Shown: piece after piece, positions 1-13,900 of the stretch
Numbering within the stretch: position 1 is the stretch's first letter
How the letters are laid out: every line of letters begins with the position of its first letter
NCBI GenBank assembly: GCA_009741485.1
Contig: CM019214.1
Location: forward strand, 24,450,329-24,514,328
Length of the DNA stretch: 64,000 nucleotides
Direction of reading: 5' to 3'
From: Malurus cyaneus samueli
Taxonomy: Eukaryota > Chordata > Aves > Passeriformes > Maluridae
Program-made: the position numbers and the translations under genes
The notes under the pieces: model-generated
The model's input: the letters and a program-made list of their open reading frames with translations, nothing else
What the model was told of the DNA's origin: nothing
Database searches by the model: none

Positions 1-3000
1 TATTAGTGGAAACAAATTTTCCTTTGCATCTAAAATACAGCAATACCCTTTTTAAGAAGCGTGAGAAGGAGAAAAAAGCCTATTCCAAAGTAGGTAGTAC
101 ATTTCTGCAGGTCATGGTGGGCTGGTGCCAGGTTCCTTTCTGGGTTTGGTACCTATGAAGTTCATGCTTCCCAGCAGCTTTTTTTTGCATTTGGGACTTG
201 GAGGAGATCCCTTATGGTGCTGGGAGGAAGCATAAGGAAGAGATAGGCTGAAACTAGTTTTTTCTTCTAAGAATGTATAAGTGGAGACCTTACCTGAGGT
301 TGAGGGATCTGGGAGGTAAGTAAAAGCAGGACAGCAGTGAATGTCATTGGAAGCAGTGGATGTGAAAGAGATTGGAGAAGCCTGAAGGCATCATCCAGGT
401 GGCCACTGTTTATTTGGGCTTATCTGGTTTGGGAGGAGATCGGAAGGCAAAAAAAAAATAAATCCCAATTGTGTTGTTAACAGCTGCTCTGTGTTGTTGA
501 GTAATAAAAGGCAGGGTCCAGGAAGCTGCTGGTTTCTGGTTTTTATTAGATGCTTTAGGTATCATGGTGATGAGCAGGTTATAAATATAAATGTCTGCTG
601 CAGATGGAAGTGAAACAGGCTAGAACCCAGTAACCTTTAAAGAGGGATAGCAAGATTTTGAACTGGGCTGAGATCTGAAGCTTCCTACAGACTCTTTGGG
701 TAATCTCATGGAAAGCCTTTGGGCAATAGCAAGGAAGTTCCAAACCCAAAACAAATAAACAACACCCCAAAATTCCCCAAAACAAAAAACAAATTTCAGA
801 GCCAGAACCTTACCCAATTTTTAGGCTATTGCTCACATGGTGCTGCCAGGGTTGGAAACAAAGAGAGCCTCAGCTTTTTGTTTTCTATGCCTGGCATAGG
901 ATGTACATGTACCACTGTAACAAATAGTATGCTGGGGCTTTTTTTTTGCAGTTGTACTGCATCTTGCTGCTACCTTCACTTAACCATGGACTTCTTTTTA
1001 AAACAGCACTAGATTATTATTCTAGAAATACAGTATACCTCTAAAATAATACAGCTGTGAAGTCATGTCTGTGAAAACATATTGTGAGTGTGGTGAGAGG
1101 AAGGAACCAGGATGGGGAGCCTGGGGTTGGTGGTGTTACAGTACCTGCTACCTGACAGCGTGACAGCGTCACAGATCCCAGATTCACTGGCCAGATGTTT
1201 CAGAACAAGAAAGAGCAGCACAGGGCAGTGCTGATGTCAGCAGGAAAATAACTCTTGGTGTTATTTACATCAAGTTATCAGTCCCTTATTTTCCTTCTCT
1301 CTCTCTCCACCCCCTCCTCCACCCACAGCTGTATTATAGTAATTATATCTTTTATTTGATCTAGTCTAAATCAGGACTGTCCTTGAGGAGTATATTCTCC
1401 AAAGGAGTATTTTTCCATAGGAAATACTCATTAGCTGTTTTTAGACTGCATTACTTACTATGCATATATTTGATTGCAGGCGAAGTGTGCAAGAGGTAAA
1501 GCTTTCGTTAAGTCTAGCAAGGCACTTTGTTTCAGTATAACTACTGAATTTAAGACCTGCAACAAAAGAAATTACTCTGGAAATGGACTGAAGGTCTTCT
1601 GTTCAGGTACTGAAGGACAGACCTTAAAGTAAACATCTCTGAGAGAGGGAAACATCCCAAAGGGCAAAAGTAAAAGAGAGCTTTGTGAATCTTTTATCTT
1701 TCTTTTTTTTCTCTCTAATTTTATAGTTTAAATTATTTGGCAATATTTAAGTGCAAGTATTAGTAACCATCTAATTAATAGTTAAGCCCAGAATACTTTT
1801 ATAGTCCTTCTAGTACATCAGTCAGGTTAAGTTTCAAAACATGAGTGTTTCACATTTTAATGAAAAGAAGGAGGAGCAATGCATCAAAGGCTGTAGAGGT
1901 AAAATACGTTTAAATAAGTGGATGAGTAGTGCTATCTGGCTTTGTGTTCTTGATTCCCTTCCATATGGAGAATTCTGGCAATATATGGGGCTCTAAATGG
2001 AAAGTTGCAGGACCATCCTATGGTCAAATTGGCATTGGTCCAGAACAGCACTTCTGCAGTTTCCACAGTAGGGTCTCAGTGAGTGGCTTGGGTCATTTGT
2101 AACTCTACAGAGAAAAACTTTGTTTGGAGCAGTGAAATTATTTGGGTGAACTTTAAATACTGGAAATTTTGCTTTGCTTCCTAATGAGACTTTCAAGACA
2201 ACGTCTTGCAAGAAACATTGTACAGAAATTTTCCTTTGCAGAAGAACATTAAGCCATTTCAAAACCAGTTCACCATTGCCGTAAGATGGCCTGGGCTATA
2301 GTTTTATAATGAAAGAGGATAATGGAGTTGTGTAGTTCCAAGGAAAGATGTATTTGAATCATAAGTTAATACACTTTGCCACAGTGAACCACTTCCCAAA
2401 CTTAGCACTTAAACATTTGTAACCTAAAATGGCTTTTCAGTATTATGTAATATAAAATGTTTATTTTGCTCTGCTGATGATGTTTCTGTTCTGTTATAAT
2501 TTTCTGTCAATGCTTTTAAAAATTATAGTCCCTTTCCTTGTGGTCCATCTAGAAGTGCTGCAAGCACAATGCTAGATGTACTCATTTGCAATGGAACATT
2601 CAGTTTACCCCTCTATAGCAGCAGTAGCTCATTTATTACTAAGATTGCAAGGAGAATATGAATGCTATTTATATCCTTGTGTGAACACTGATCAGTCTCA
2701 TTAACCATTAAATGGTCAAATGGCTGAAGACACATTTGAGTTTCTGAATGTGTAATGTATACTGCAGGAAAGCAGTTCTGATCTGGTTCCACATTAGGGG
2801 CTGTCTTAACATGTCACCCTGTTCTTTATTCAGTTCTAGATTTTATCTCCTGCTAGGAATGACCTATCAAGTGATGGTTCTTTTCTTACTGCTACATGAC
2901 TAACCACAAACCTATATTTCTGAAAGGTTTTGCCATTTGCTGCACAGCTGTGTGCTTTCAGCTCAAAAAAGAAATGGTCTCCTTTATTACTACTTATTCT

Positions 3001-3369
3001 ACTTCACCTTTCTCACTGTAATCTAAAATTAGTCAACTTCCTATGGGCTGAGGTTTCTTTGGCCTGGTTTTCGAAATAGGTGAGGCTTGTGCAACGATGC
3101 TGTTAATTCAGCCTAGCGATAACTTCTGAATCTGTTAACTCTTTCAACAAAATTTCAAGAAAATTGAGAGACTTTGAAAAGTTCCTAAAAAGTTATGTGG
3201 AAGATTAAGTCATTTAGTAAAAGAAAACCCTATCGATTTTGCTGCTGAGAGGAAGGTCCCAAAAGGAAATCAGCCCGTGTTAGACTTTAGAGAATCCCTG
3301 TAGGAATTGTCACAAGGGTGTAGAGAAAGCTGGGATTTATCAGTTCTGCTGCTCAAAGACAGCTCCTTG

Positions 3370-3482
3370 ACCAATGCAGGCTGCCCAGGGAAGTCGTCAA
3401 GTCACCGTCCCTGGAGCAGTGCTGTGTTAACAGCTGGACTCAGTTAGGGTCTTTTCCAACCTAAATGATTCTGGGATTCTAA
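3370..3482 (+). mobile_element. CR1 LINE 3'-end fragment
   Basis: The block reads as the terminal part of an avian CR1: the phrase resembling 'ggctgcccagggaagt' near 3380, 'ctggagcagtg' at about 3412, then 'cttttccaacctaaatgatt' followed by the ATTCTGGGATTCT tail at about 3470-3480. This is a typical 5'-truncated, old copy. The 5' edge is approximate. Confidence 0.75.
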
Positions 3483-6400
3483 AGCGTAGTGTGGGCATGA
3501 GATAAAAGATGGCTGTAAACCAGCATTTAAAAAATCACTGTAGCAGTGAGGGGAGAAGAGGAAAAGGGACAGGCGAGTGTCTCCATATCTGCTCTGTGTC
3601 GCTATTTTTGTGCCCCTCTTCTCTCCCCCATCTCTTCCCACGCGGCTCCACCTGCACTGCTCTTTGTTCCCCTGGTTTCCAGCTGGCGACTTCCACCAGC
3701 CAAGAGAGCTGCTGGTTCAGCACTTCTCTGCATCTGCCAGGAAATAAACAAATAGTGGGATGAGAAACGGAAGAGATGTGTTCTTGCTCTTTTTGTCAGC
3801 TTTACTTAGGGCTTATTTGAAATTGTATGTCTTGCTAAAATGTATTACTTTGAGAAGATTTCCTTGAAGCTAGAGCTGAATCCTATTGCCTCCTTGGTCT
3901 CATTAGGTTTCTGGCATTAAGAAAAGTGCAAGTGCTTGGACATTGGTGGAGATAGATTCTCATATATTCTGCTAATAAATAGGCCACAGCTGAGGTTTAA
4001 ACTGAGATGTTTAAACTTTAATGTTGTCCCCTATAGGCTTTGTCAGGAGTTCTGTTTGCAGGCACCCCTTGCCCACAAAGTGCTTTGCAGGATGGCCTGC
4101 ACCTGCACCCCATTCGATCACTGCAGGGCTTTGGGAGCTGTCCTATAACTTTTCTCTAACACCCCGTGAAGCTGAAGACAATATGCCCCAGCACTATTCT
4201 TGTTCCTTTTGTGCCAGTTCTTTCTCTTCGTGTTTCCAGCCTTTGTGACTGCCATCTGCCTGGGAGCTGGGGAGAGCATGTCTGTTCCTTTTCCCCCACC
4301 CTGCGTTTTTTAAAAAATTGTACTTAGGCCCAGCTTCTCTGTGACCCCAAGTGATGTCTCAAATTGGGGATTCAGATCACAGGTGCCTTGGCACAATAAG
4401 GAGATGAGCCCTTCACACACAGTGGGTCAGCTCAGCATGTTGCAGCTGGTGGCTGCTTCTAAATTAACAACATCATTGCCATTTGCTCATTTCTCACTTG
4501 TTTCTATGAGGAGGCATTAATTTCTTCAGCTATGTCTAAGAAGTCCAGATCATTTAGCAGTGGTTTCCCTGCAGGAAGTTTCACTGCCTGTGGTGAGGGA
4601 ATTGCCCTCGGCATGCAGGAGAGTCTTCTGCTTGCTTAAGTCTCCTTTGCTGCAAGGAGACTTATTATATCTTAACATGAAACATTTCTCATGTGATGTA
4701 TCTATCTCATTAATTATCTTCATATCTATTTCACTCTTAATTAAGAGGATTGTGAAACTTTCTTGGACTCTTGAATTTAAAAAATTGAGTTGTTTTTATT
4801 ATTGAGTAAAAATGAGTAATGGACTTTCCTTAATTTCTTATTATTTCTCCGCTGTCTGATTTTCTCAGCTTGCAAGGAACATTGTCTTACTTTTGAATTT
4901 TATTATAGAAATGTTTAAGTGTAAACATTTCAGGAAAAAATCTTTCTCATACAAAACCCGCACAACTATGTCCAGTGGAATTTTAAAATAAACTCCACCA
5001 TTCGTTTAATAGCAGAAGCATTTTTACTGATATTATATCTTGGAAAAAAATATGTAACATAATCTAATTATGAGCCAAGATTTCCTTGACCATGTACCGT
5101 TTGACTTCGTGAATATGTTTTAGTTCTTTAGTTCTCTTAGCTATATATAATGCTTATGACATGGTTTGTTTGAAAGACTATTTAGAATGCAAAATAATTT
5201 CAGAGGATTTATGCTTGTGTTTAACCAGCTCCCCCAGTCTAGAGAGATGTTTGTGCATGTTCTGAAAATGCCAGGGCTGAGCTTCCTCTGAGAAGCAGAG
5301 CACAAGCCATGGGCAGTGCACATCTTGATCCCTGTAGCCCTGCTCACCTCGGTCTGAAGTGTTCCTGTTTGTTACTGACTGCTGCTTTTGGAGCAAGAAG
5401 CTGCTGGAGAGGAACAGTAGAGAATCTGGAGTGATCATGGGTCCTTTTAGTGCACAAAAGGAAGAGGGTTTGATCATTAATAAGAGAGGCTGCCCAGTAA
5501 GACTGGACTTTGTAATTTTCACTTTTCAAGGTGTGACAAGGAATAAAGGAAAGGATAATCAGTAAAAGCATGTCTGAGGTTTTTGTAGGTGTTGTGTGTC
5601 TTTGAAAATTAGTGATGTTTCTGTAGTTTTTTCTTGAAATGGCTCCTGAGGTAGGAAACATGGGCACAATCTTGCCTTTCAGGACTAAGGATTTGTGTCC
5701 CAAGACTTGACCCTGGGTTGCCATCCCTTGCTTCTGGCCTTCCACAAGGCCTTTTCCTAGGAAAAAGGCAAGTGGCAGCATGAGCATAGCATAGCACTTT
5801 TCATGGGCCAATGGTAGCAGAAACATTAACTGGTTCAGAAACAACTCGTGACATCTGATGGCTGTGTCAGCACAGAGAAGGGGCTGAGCTGTGTCAGCAG
5901 TGCTGATAACACCTGGGAAAATCATGGTCTGGGAAATGCTTTTCTTGACACCCCTGCCCTTCTTTCAAGCCAAATGGACACCATAGCTAATGAGTTATGA
6001 AAAGTATTGGTTAGAGTATTGTGTAGTGCAATACGTCAGCCACATCTTTAAAGGAGGCTGAATAATCTGCAAGCATGGAAGGGACCTTGGACTATCCCTA
6101 AATACCCCTTGCTGTCCATAGCAAAATCCCATTCCCGTGTATTGGGCAATCTGTTAATCCTTTGTGCTAACTCTGTAACTTTTATAGGTAATGGACTCTA
6201 CTGCTGCCTTATCTTTAGATTTAAAAAGGTTGGTTTTGAGCCTGGTGTTTGTATCCTTTGTACAGAGGATATAAAGAACAGATTATTCCTCTCCTTTTTC
6301 AAGCCAAGTTTTACAATACTTCCTTTTAGCTTAGTGCTGCAAACTGACATTTACATTTGGACATTTCTGCAGCAAGTCTTGAGAAAGTGCAAGTAGAGGA

Positions 6401-9400
6401 AGTTTTCTGTCAAGAATCTTGAGGTAGCATTTGCTAGTTAGAGAGTAAACAGTACAAATAGTTGCATCGAGCATGAGAATAAAGCCCATAGTGGGAGTGA
6501 TTCTTCAGGAAAGTGGGAATTCCACTGTGGGTTTCCTCCGGGTTCTGAGCAGGGACTCCCTTGTGCCCGAGGCACATTGATATGATTTCAAAGGCCTTGG
6601 GGAGCTGCAGTGCCAGGAGAGGTCCTCCCTGTGGACAGGGCTCTACACCCATTCTGCTGATCACAGCCACTGGTCATGACCCTCGAGACAGCCAAAAAGC
6701 ATCAACCAACTGCAGGATCTTTACTGTCCATCAATGAATTGTGTCCAGTGTTGTTGCCTGCCCCAAAACTGTCCCCTTGTCCCAGCAGGTTAATCCATAA
6801 AGAGTTCATGAAGATTTTGAGGTTCATAAAAACGTGTTAGTTTCCAGCAAGGCAGGGTTGAAGTTAGAGTTCCTACAGATGTTGAAATGGTGGATTATGT
6901 CACATGGTGTGTTCACCTGTGTCTGTTTCCTTTAAATTCTAGTTTTTAAAACATGCTATTGCTAGTGGCTTCCTTGTGGGGTCATGTACACATTTTGTCC
7001 CCAAAACCAATGTTAGTTGTGGACCAGACAATAAAAGCCTCATAACAGCACCCAGTGTTCAAAGGGCCCTCAGCTGGAAATACTGGCACCAAACTGAAAA
7101 AACAATCCCAAAATTAAAATTAAAACCCACACAACCCCCGCAAAAGTAGTCCCTCTGTAAGGGAATGAATTCACAGTAAACTCCTTGTTGAGTAGGAAAT
7201 GTTTCTTATTAATTCCTTTAAAAACAAGCCATATATGAAGCTCTTGGGGGCAAAATAAGTTGGATGATTGCCATCCCATATGTCTGTCAAGACTTACAGA
7301 GGACCAGCAATTACTGTGAAAACAATTTCATTACAGAATGCTTAATTAGGAGACTTAGGAAAAATGTTAAACTCTAGAATTGTTTGTTTTGTTGCCTTCT
7401 ATTCTCAACGTTTCATCCCACGTGGAGTCGTTCAATGTGTTGGGTTTCCATGTGCTGTGCTCTCATCTTGTGGGCCGTGTTGTAGGCTGGGACCCAAATG
7501 GACTATAAATGTCTTGTGCAAGAATCCAGGCTGAACCCTTCCCAAAGTTTTTGTAGAAAATCAGTTTCCTGTGGGGAGAGTCAAGGTTTTTAGGGTTAAT
7601 AATCTGTGGAAGTGCCTCCAGCTTTTTTTAGCAGCAAGGAAAGAAACAAATCTAGTATTCTTATGCAGTCTGAATTAAATTTGTATTCTTGATGTGCAAT
7701 AAGTACAATTATACACCTCATTAAAATTTCTTGTTGAAAAGGACAAAAGGTTTTGTATTATTTCAGTTTGAATTAATGCCTTTTGACATTAAAGTATTGT
7801 GCCAAAGATTTTCAGTGTTGTGGGAATTGTTATTGTGAAAGCAGTTCTGAGAGATTTAAGACAATAAGAGCCTGGGTTTGGTGCCCAAATATTGTGACAT
7901 TACAAAGAAAGGTACAGAATACAAAGAAATTATATTATAAACTGTAGTTTAATTGAGTCATTTTTTTGCATAACTTGTCATTGTGAATAAAAGGTTTTCT
8001 ATATTCCTGAGTCTGGAAGGATGAAACATACAGGTAAGCAAGTAAGTTTCTAAAAGGGCATGGCTATTTTAAGAAATCAGAGTTATCTTTCTGAAAAACA
8101 TATTTTTAATTGGTGTTCCTAAACTTTATTATTTATGTGGCATTTTAAATGCTTTTTGGTGATTAATGCATTGTGACATTTTCAATTGTCACAATTTTTT
8201 GTGGTTGTTTGCATAGGAAGATAGAGATTATCAGTAGAATTGTGTAGTTCTTAGTGTTTATTTGAGAGAAATAGGTAGCACAGTTTGTCATTTGTCAGAG
8301 TTAAAATCATCCTGGTTTTGTATGTACCTCAAGATCCCTTGAATCTATAGGCATAATAGTCCTCAAAGCTGTATTTTATCTGTCAGTATTAAATATCCTC
8401 TTTGTGTTAGTAAGGTACATACAGTGCTGAGAGAATTATTTGTGACATCAATCCCAAACAGGGTTTTGAAATTGTAGTGAGCAAATGCAGAGTATTTGCC
8501 ATACATGTTGAGAATAGGCTTTTATTTTTTACTTTTGTCCCAAATATTTTAAGAATTTGTACTCACCAGAAATTTTTCTGAGAATTAGGAAGTTTACATT
8601 TTTTAAAATGTATAATGGACAGTGCTGCCTTCATTTTCTTGTTTCTAGTTTAGAGCAGGCAAGTTGCTTTAATTCAGAACGAGCATCATGCCATAGATTA
8701 TTTTAAAAATAATTTTACCTTGATGTTTCATTCTTTAAAAAAATATGGGAGTATTTCAGATAGCATTGCAAAATATGTTTACCCTGGTTTGTTTCTGGAG
8801 GAAAAGGTTCACATGGATAAATAGCCTGGTCTTTTTTTGTGCTTGAAACAGTTTTTTTTAGAAGATGAAACTCCTCTGTACATATGCTATAGAACAACTT
8901 GGATAGTTAGTATGGCTAAAGACTTGAAGAAAGAACAAACTCCCATTCATGCTCCTGAGCAATGAGCCCACAACTGTGGTGAGAAGCAGGTCATCGGTGG
9001 AGGTGCTTTTTTGGTTTCTTGGTGGATGGGACCAGGAAAGCAGATGTAAAACTGGCATTTTCCCTTGCCCCTTTGCAAGCCCCAGCTACTTAAAAGGCCT
9101 CACTCTCCCCACTGGCAAAACTCCCAGTATCTTCCATCAGCCCTTCTCCCCATCAGCCTACCCACAAATCCAATAATAAAATGTAATCAAAATCTCTTTT
9201 AAGTATTTACACTTGGAAAATCACTCATGTTTTCTGACTGTAGACCCAGTTTAAACAGCAAAATAAAACTAAGTCATAGTTGAAAAATTACAAGTGAAGA
9301 AATGGAGCAATAATGTGTTTTCTGTTGTAATCAAATATTTTCCTGTTCCATTTAAACTTTCTTTCAGTAAGTTGTCAGTAATAGGAACATCTGAAATTTC

Positions 9401-10796
9401 ATTTCTCAGTGTAAAATAAAACTTGCGATGTCTCAAGCTGAGAGCACTTTCTGTAGCAGCAGTCGTGCTGGGCAGCAGCTGGGGAGGTAGAGCAATATTT
9501 GTTAGGTGGGACTGGAATGAAGGGAAGTGTTGGGAATAGGACTTTCCTTGTTATCTTGCTTCTCATGCCTAACAAAGTGGTTGTTGTAAGTCTACTAAAC
9601 CAACAGATTCCTGTGCAAAAGCACCAAGGGAATTAAAAGCTTAAGCGGTTCCTGCACTCTGAGGAGTTTAAATGGTTTAGTCAAGAAAAATAGGGGAAAG
9701 AGTATATATTTGTTAAGTACTTTTGCTTGTTCTCAGTTAGGCTTCAAACTAAGTAGCAGTTAAGAAACTGTTTTGGTTTTTTTTTTTAAGCTGCTGTACT
9801 TCGGCTCCTTTTGTGAATGTGTTGCGGGGTTTAATTGCATGATAAACTGTTTGCACTGCAGGACTCCTGTTTCATTCGGTGCAGAAATTGTGCAAAGTAT
9901 AAGGTAGAGGGTTGGGAGAAGGAAGAGAAGCTGCTGCCTTTAAGACATGAATTGGCATGCAGCACAGGCTTACACTCTGGTTTTTAGCTTTCATTTACTT
10001 TAAGCAATAATTTGCCTAGAGACTTCTGCCTAAATATAAAACTTCCCAGTATTAAAGAGCAAAAAGGAAAATAAAGCAATTGAAGGAAAAATGATTGCTA
10101 ACTAGTTCATTCACTGTCCTGGTACATAGGCTTAATTTTCAATACTGAAGCAAAGTAATACTAAAAATGAACAGATATTTAGAAAAGCTTCATGTGACAA
10201 GCTTTTGCAAATATTTTTTTTTTTATTCTGATACGTAGTAATGTGTACAGATGTCTTTTTGTTTTTCTAGATTAATTCCAGAAAGTCTTGTGAAAGTCAT
10301 AAAAGCCTTACAGCTAATATTCTTAAATACTTTGCCTGCTGTTTTCTCCTCAATAAAGGAGGTACATTAGAATAAACATGTTGTTAATTGTTGCATTAAG
10401 ACCAAAGAAATGAGAAACTGAATAATTTTGCATTTCAAATACCCAAATGTGAGCTCCTCTTGCACACACAACTGCTGAGAGCTGGAGAAGGTGTTTCAGC
10501 AACAGCCATGAGTGGAATTGGGATGCAGTTGCTCTTTCCCAGGGCATCTCTGCTGAGCTCCTTTTTCTTGAATAATGTGCTAATGCAAAATAATTGCTTA
10601 ATATAGTAGTTAGTAGAGCAGATTGTAAATTCTGAGTATGCAGGACTATAGAAGACAAGCACGGAGTTGTCTTCCTAAGGCAAATGCAGACTTATTGTCC
10701 TGTTTTCAGGTTATGCTCCATTTGTGAATTGTCCCATTTGATTGCAGGATTTCTTGCAGGATTAAAGATGAGTGCTAGCTCAGGTATTTTGTGTCA

Positions 10797-10904
10797 ATAT
10801 GAGCATAGCTATTTGTGATTCAGGTCTCATTTGATACAGAATTTATAGAGTTTTTTGAATTGTTTATCAAATGAGACCTGGATCACAAATAGCTATGCTC
10901 ATAT
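10797..10904 (+). repeat. near-perfect inverted repeat (hairpin, 40-bp arms)
   Basis: Arm 1 (10797-10836) and arm 2 (10865-10904) are reverse complements over 40 positions with a single difference (T10820 against G10881). The loop is 28 nt (10837-10864). In RNA from the + strand, which is the REPS2 sense direction, that difference is a G.U wobble, so the whole 40-bp stem would pair. On the other strand it would be an A.C mismatch. Outside the arms pairing stops at once. The length is in the pre-miRNA or hairpin-RNA range, but the lack of bulges is unlike most old microRNAs. A recent template-switch inverted duplication is equally possible. Confidence 0.95.
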
Positions 10905-13900
10905 CCTCATGAAATCACTAAAATTTGACTGGACCTTTGTTTCTTACTTTGCAATTAGTACTACATTCCTGCAGTGATCGTTAGTGCCTTTGGGGACCTG
11001 AAATCAGCATCCAACACCGGTCACAGATCACTCTTCATTTTACTCATCTCTACAGATTCAAATAAATCAGCAATCTTTTCTCTGCACAATGTTTTAATTT
11101 CTCCCTTACTGATTTGCTGATTTTGCTGTATTGAGCCATAAATGTTTGTGGCACAAAGTTGTGCCAGGAATGATGAATTAAACAGGGATTTACATACCTG
11201 TAGCAAAGCTTGGTCATTGGGTTGCTCCCCTCAGCTCTGCACTGCATGTGTGTGTGGTCCTTGGTTTGGTGCACAGATACCCTGTGTGGAAAATTATTGA
11301 TGTCTTAGAAGTCCAAAGCAATTTTTGACAGTCTTTTGCAAGTGCAAGTTAGGCCATCATCATCTTTATCAGAGTGGGAGAGAAAAGTTCAGCAGAGATG
11401 GCTGCAGCAGTGACATTTGATGGATCACGCAGCATCTCTCATAGATGACAAATAGGCTGCACCTTTAAGTGACTTTGGCCTTTCCAGAGCGACCCAGCCT
11501 AAGCTGTTCCACACAAATTGCCACTGACCTGGTGGTTAGAAAATCCTTTTATAGAATTTCACTCCTGACTTACCTCTTTGTCAGTGAATTATGCCCATTT
11601 CAATTGAGTGCAACGCTCTTAATAACATGTCAATTAATTTTAAACTGCACAAATCTTCACTGCCATCTAGACTTGGAAAACAAGCTTCATCAGTTGCTCC
11701 CTCTGGGGCTTTGGAAAAGGCATAATTTAAAAGACTAAGGCTCTGGGTCTCCTTTTTTAATGTACAGAATTTAATTTCTGTAAGTGGTTAAAAAAAAGAG
11801 TAGTTTTTCTAAATAGTTTGCTGAGCCTTTAAAACCTTGTTGCTAAAGTTTAATTCTGGAAAATTATCTCTTGGTATTCTATGGAAGATTTTGCAGGACG
11901 ATGTTCTCAGGTGATATCTTAGTTATTTTTTCATATTGAGATGTTTGGGTCTTTGAGTTGTTTTAAACAATTAAAGATTTGGGAAGAAATGTAACGAAAA
12001 CAAGCATAAAGGTTTTGCTGAACTGAATGTTTAAGCACTCAAATGTATTCCATGGACAAAGTGAAAAAATCTGGCATTATAAATCATATGTTAGACAAAA
12101 ATGTATAAGAAAAGCTTTATTCTATTTCTTTATTGGAACCAAGACCCACTGAAAACAAATAGATCCAGAGGGATCAACTAGAGTTTTGTCTTGTAGAAAA
12201 ATCTTGCTATTAAGGAGTCTTGTGAGGGGGAGGCTGTCCAGCTTTGATCCATGTGCCAGGCTTTCTGCAGTGCAATCCAGAAACCTGGAGCTGATAACTT
12301 TGCTGCTGTATTTTTTTGGCCAGCTCTGCTATATATCATCACTGATTGCGTTTGGGTCACTGTTTTGGTGGGGTCTGGGAATATTTCCCAGATCCATGCC
12401 TTGGGAATGCCTTCTGCATGGAAGTGCTGAAAGGTGCTCCATGAGCCTGCCTGTCCCCCTGCTGTGCCCTGGGCAGCCACTGTGCCAGGGTAGAGCAGAG
12501 CATCCTGTGGATCCCATGGGCGGCCGGAGCCGATCCACAGATCAGCACGGCTGCGCAGAATTCGAATCTCAGCTCAGTTTAGGGTCACTACCTCTGCTTT
12601 TGTTTCTTTTGATAGTTGTTGAAGCTGGTTACTTCTCCTGCATTTTAAAGGGTTTGTCCCAAAAGTCATGGGAAAGCTGAATAAATTGCATATTTTTTAG
12701 AGCAAAGTGAGTTAGCTCTAAGCCTTTGATAGCACATCTCCCAAAGGAAGGATTTTCCAGACTCCTGAAAACCCCCACGCAGGGATGTGAGCTCGTAGAG
12801 GTGGAAAGTCTGCATCTGGGCAGGTGTTTTTGGGTACAGCCTGGCTGCCTGTCCCCTGAGCTGCTGGGGCATTCTGGAAGGGGCTCATTGCTGGCAGCGT
12901 GGGAAGGAAAAGTGGAAGTTTCATGAGCTTTGGGGTAGGATATTGTAAGAGTTTGTGGGAGGAAACCTGAGGAATGGATCAGTGCTTTTGTAGTCAGCAG
13001 TGCTACTGCTGCTTGTGGCCAAAAGAGATTGGCAAGATGAGTAAAATACTGTTGATTGCTGAAAGGGGAGTTTTGATTACTGCCTCTATCAGTGACATCT
13101 GCCTATGGCTTTTTAGTTTTTCAGACTACCTCATTATTTGGGTAATATCCTGTGTATTAGAACTCAAACAGCAGAATCTCATGTTTATGCTGAAACTTCA
13201 AAAGATTTTGAATTTCCTCACAGGCCTTGTACTGCAATGATGCAAGTTGTCAGTAAAATATAAAAAGCTAAACATTTCTATAATCCTTCTAGACAACATA
13301 AGGTGTCTTGTGTTCAATCTTTTATCACCTACAACCCTCACAAATTTATCTTGCACGATTAAACCACGTGGCTCACCATCCAAATATTTGTCCCTGTGCA
13401 GAGGGGAATTGAGTGAGGTGCCTTGTTTGAATATGATGAGAGATGAAGAATTTATTTGCATCTAGTTTATGACTGGGTGCATCAGGACTGCAGTGGTGGC
13501 TGGAGGGGTTGTGTCCCATCAACAAGCAGGAACATGTTTGCTAAGAAGAAAAGGCTGCTCGCCTTCCAAAATCAGTAGAAAAGTATTTTTGCTTGGATAT
13601 GTAAAGATAACAGCAATTGTCATGAGGTTTGCTGTCGGTCATTCTTGGTCTGCTTTCAGCTGTGAGAACGCCTACAAATGGAACAGATCGTAAAGTTATC
13701 CTGGCATAGCATCTGAGAGTGAAACTCCTGAAGTATTTCCTTGTAGTTACAAAGAAATGTGGAAATAATAAGGCAGCTGTTGTAGAGCAGTCCTGTAGAC
13801 CTCTCAGTGGCGAGTTAAAACAGCTTTGTTTTCTGCAGTTCACTTCTAGCAATGCCATTACTTGGACAGAATGGGAGAAAAAAGATTTGACTGTAAAGGT

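Noticed and set aside
1141..1172. Short palindrome gtgacagcgtcac
   Set aside because: Only 5-bp arms, expected by chance in 64 kb.
5344..5925. 193-codon minus-strand open frame in intron 1
   Set aside because: No recognisable domain, no coding-like conservation cue, low-complexity patches. Judged chance.
6075..6115. 'gcatggaagggaccttgga' resembling an antisense CR1 tail
   Set aside because: Too short and isolated to separate from chance.
12186..12680. 164-codon plus-strand open frame
   Set aside because: GC-richer intron stretch with competing frames on both strands and no domain.
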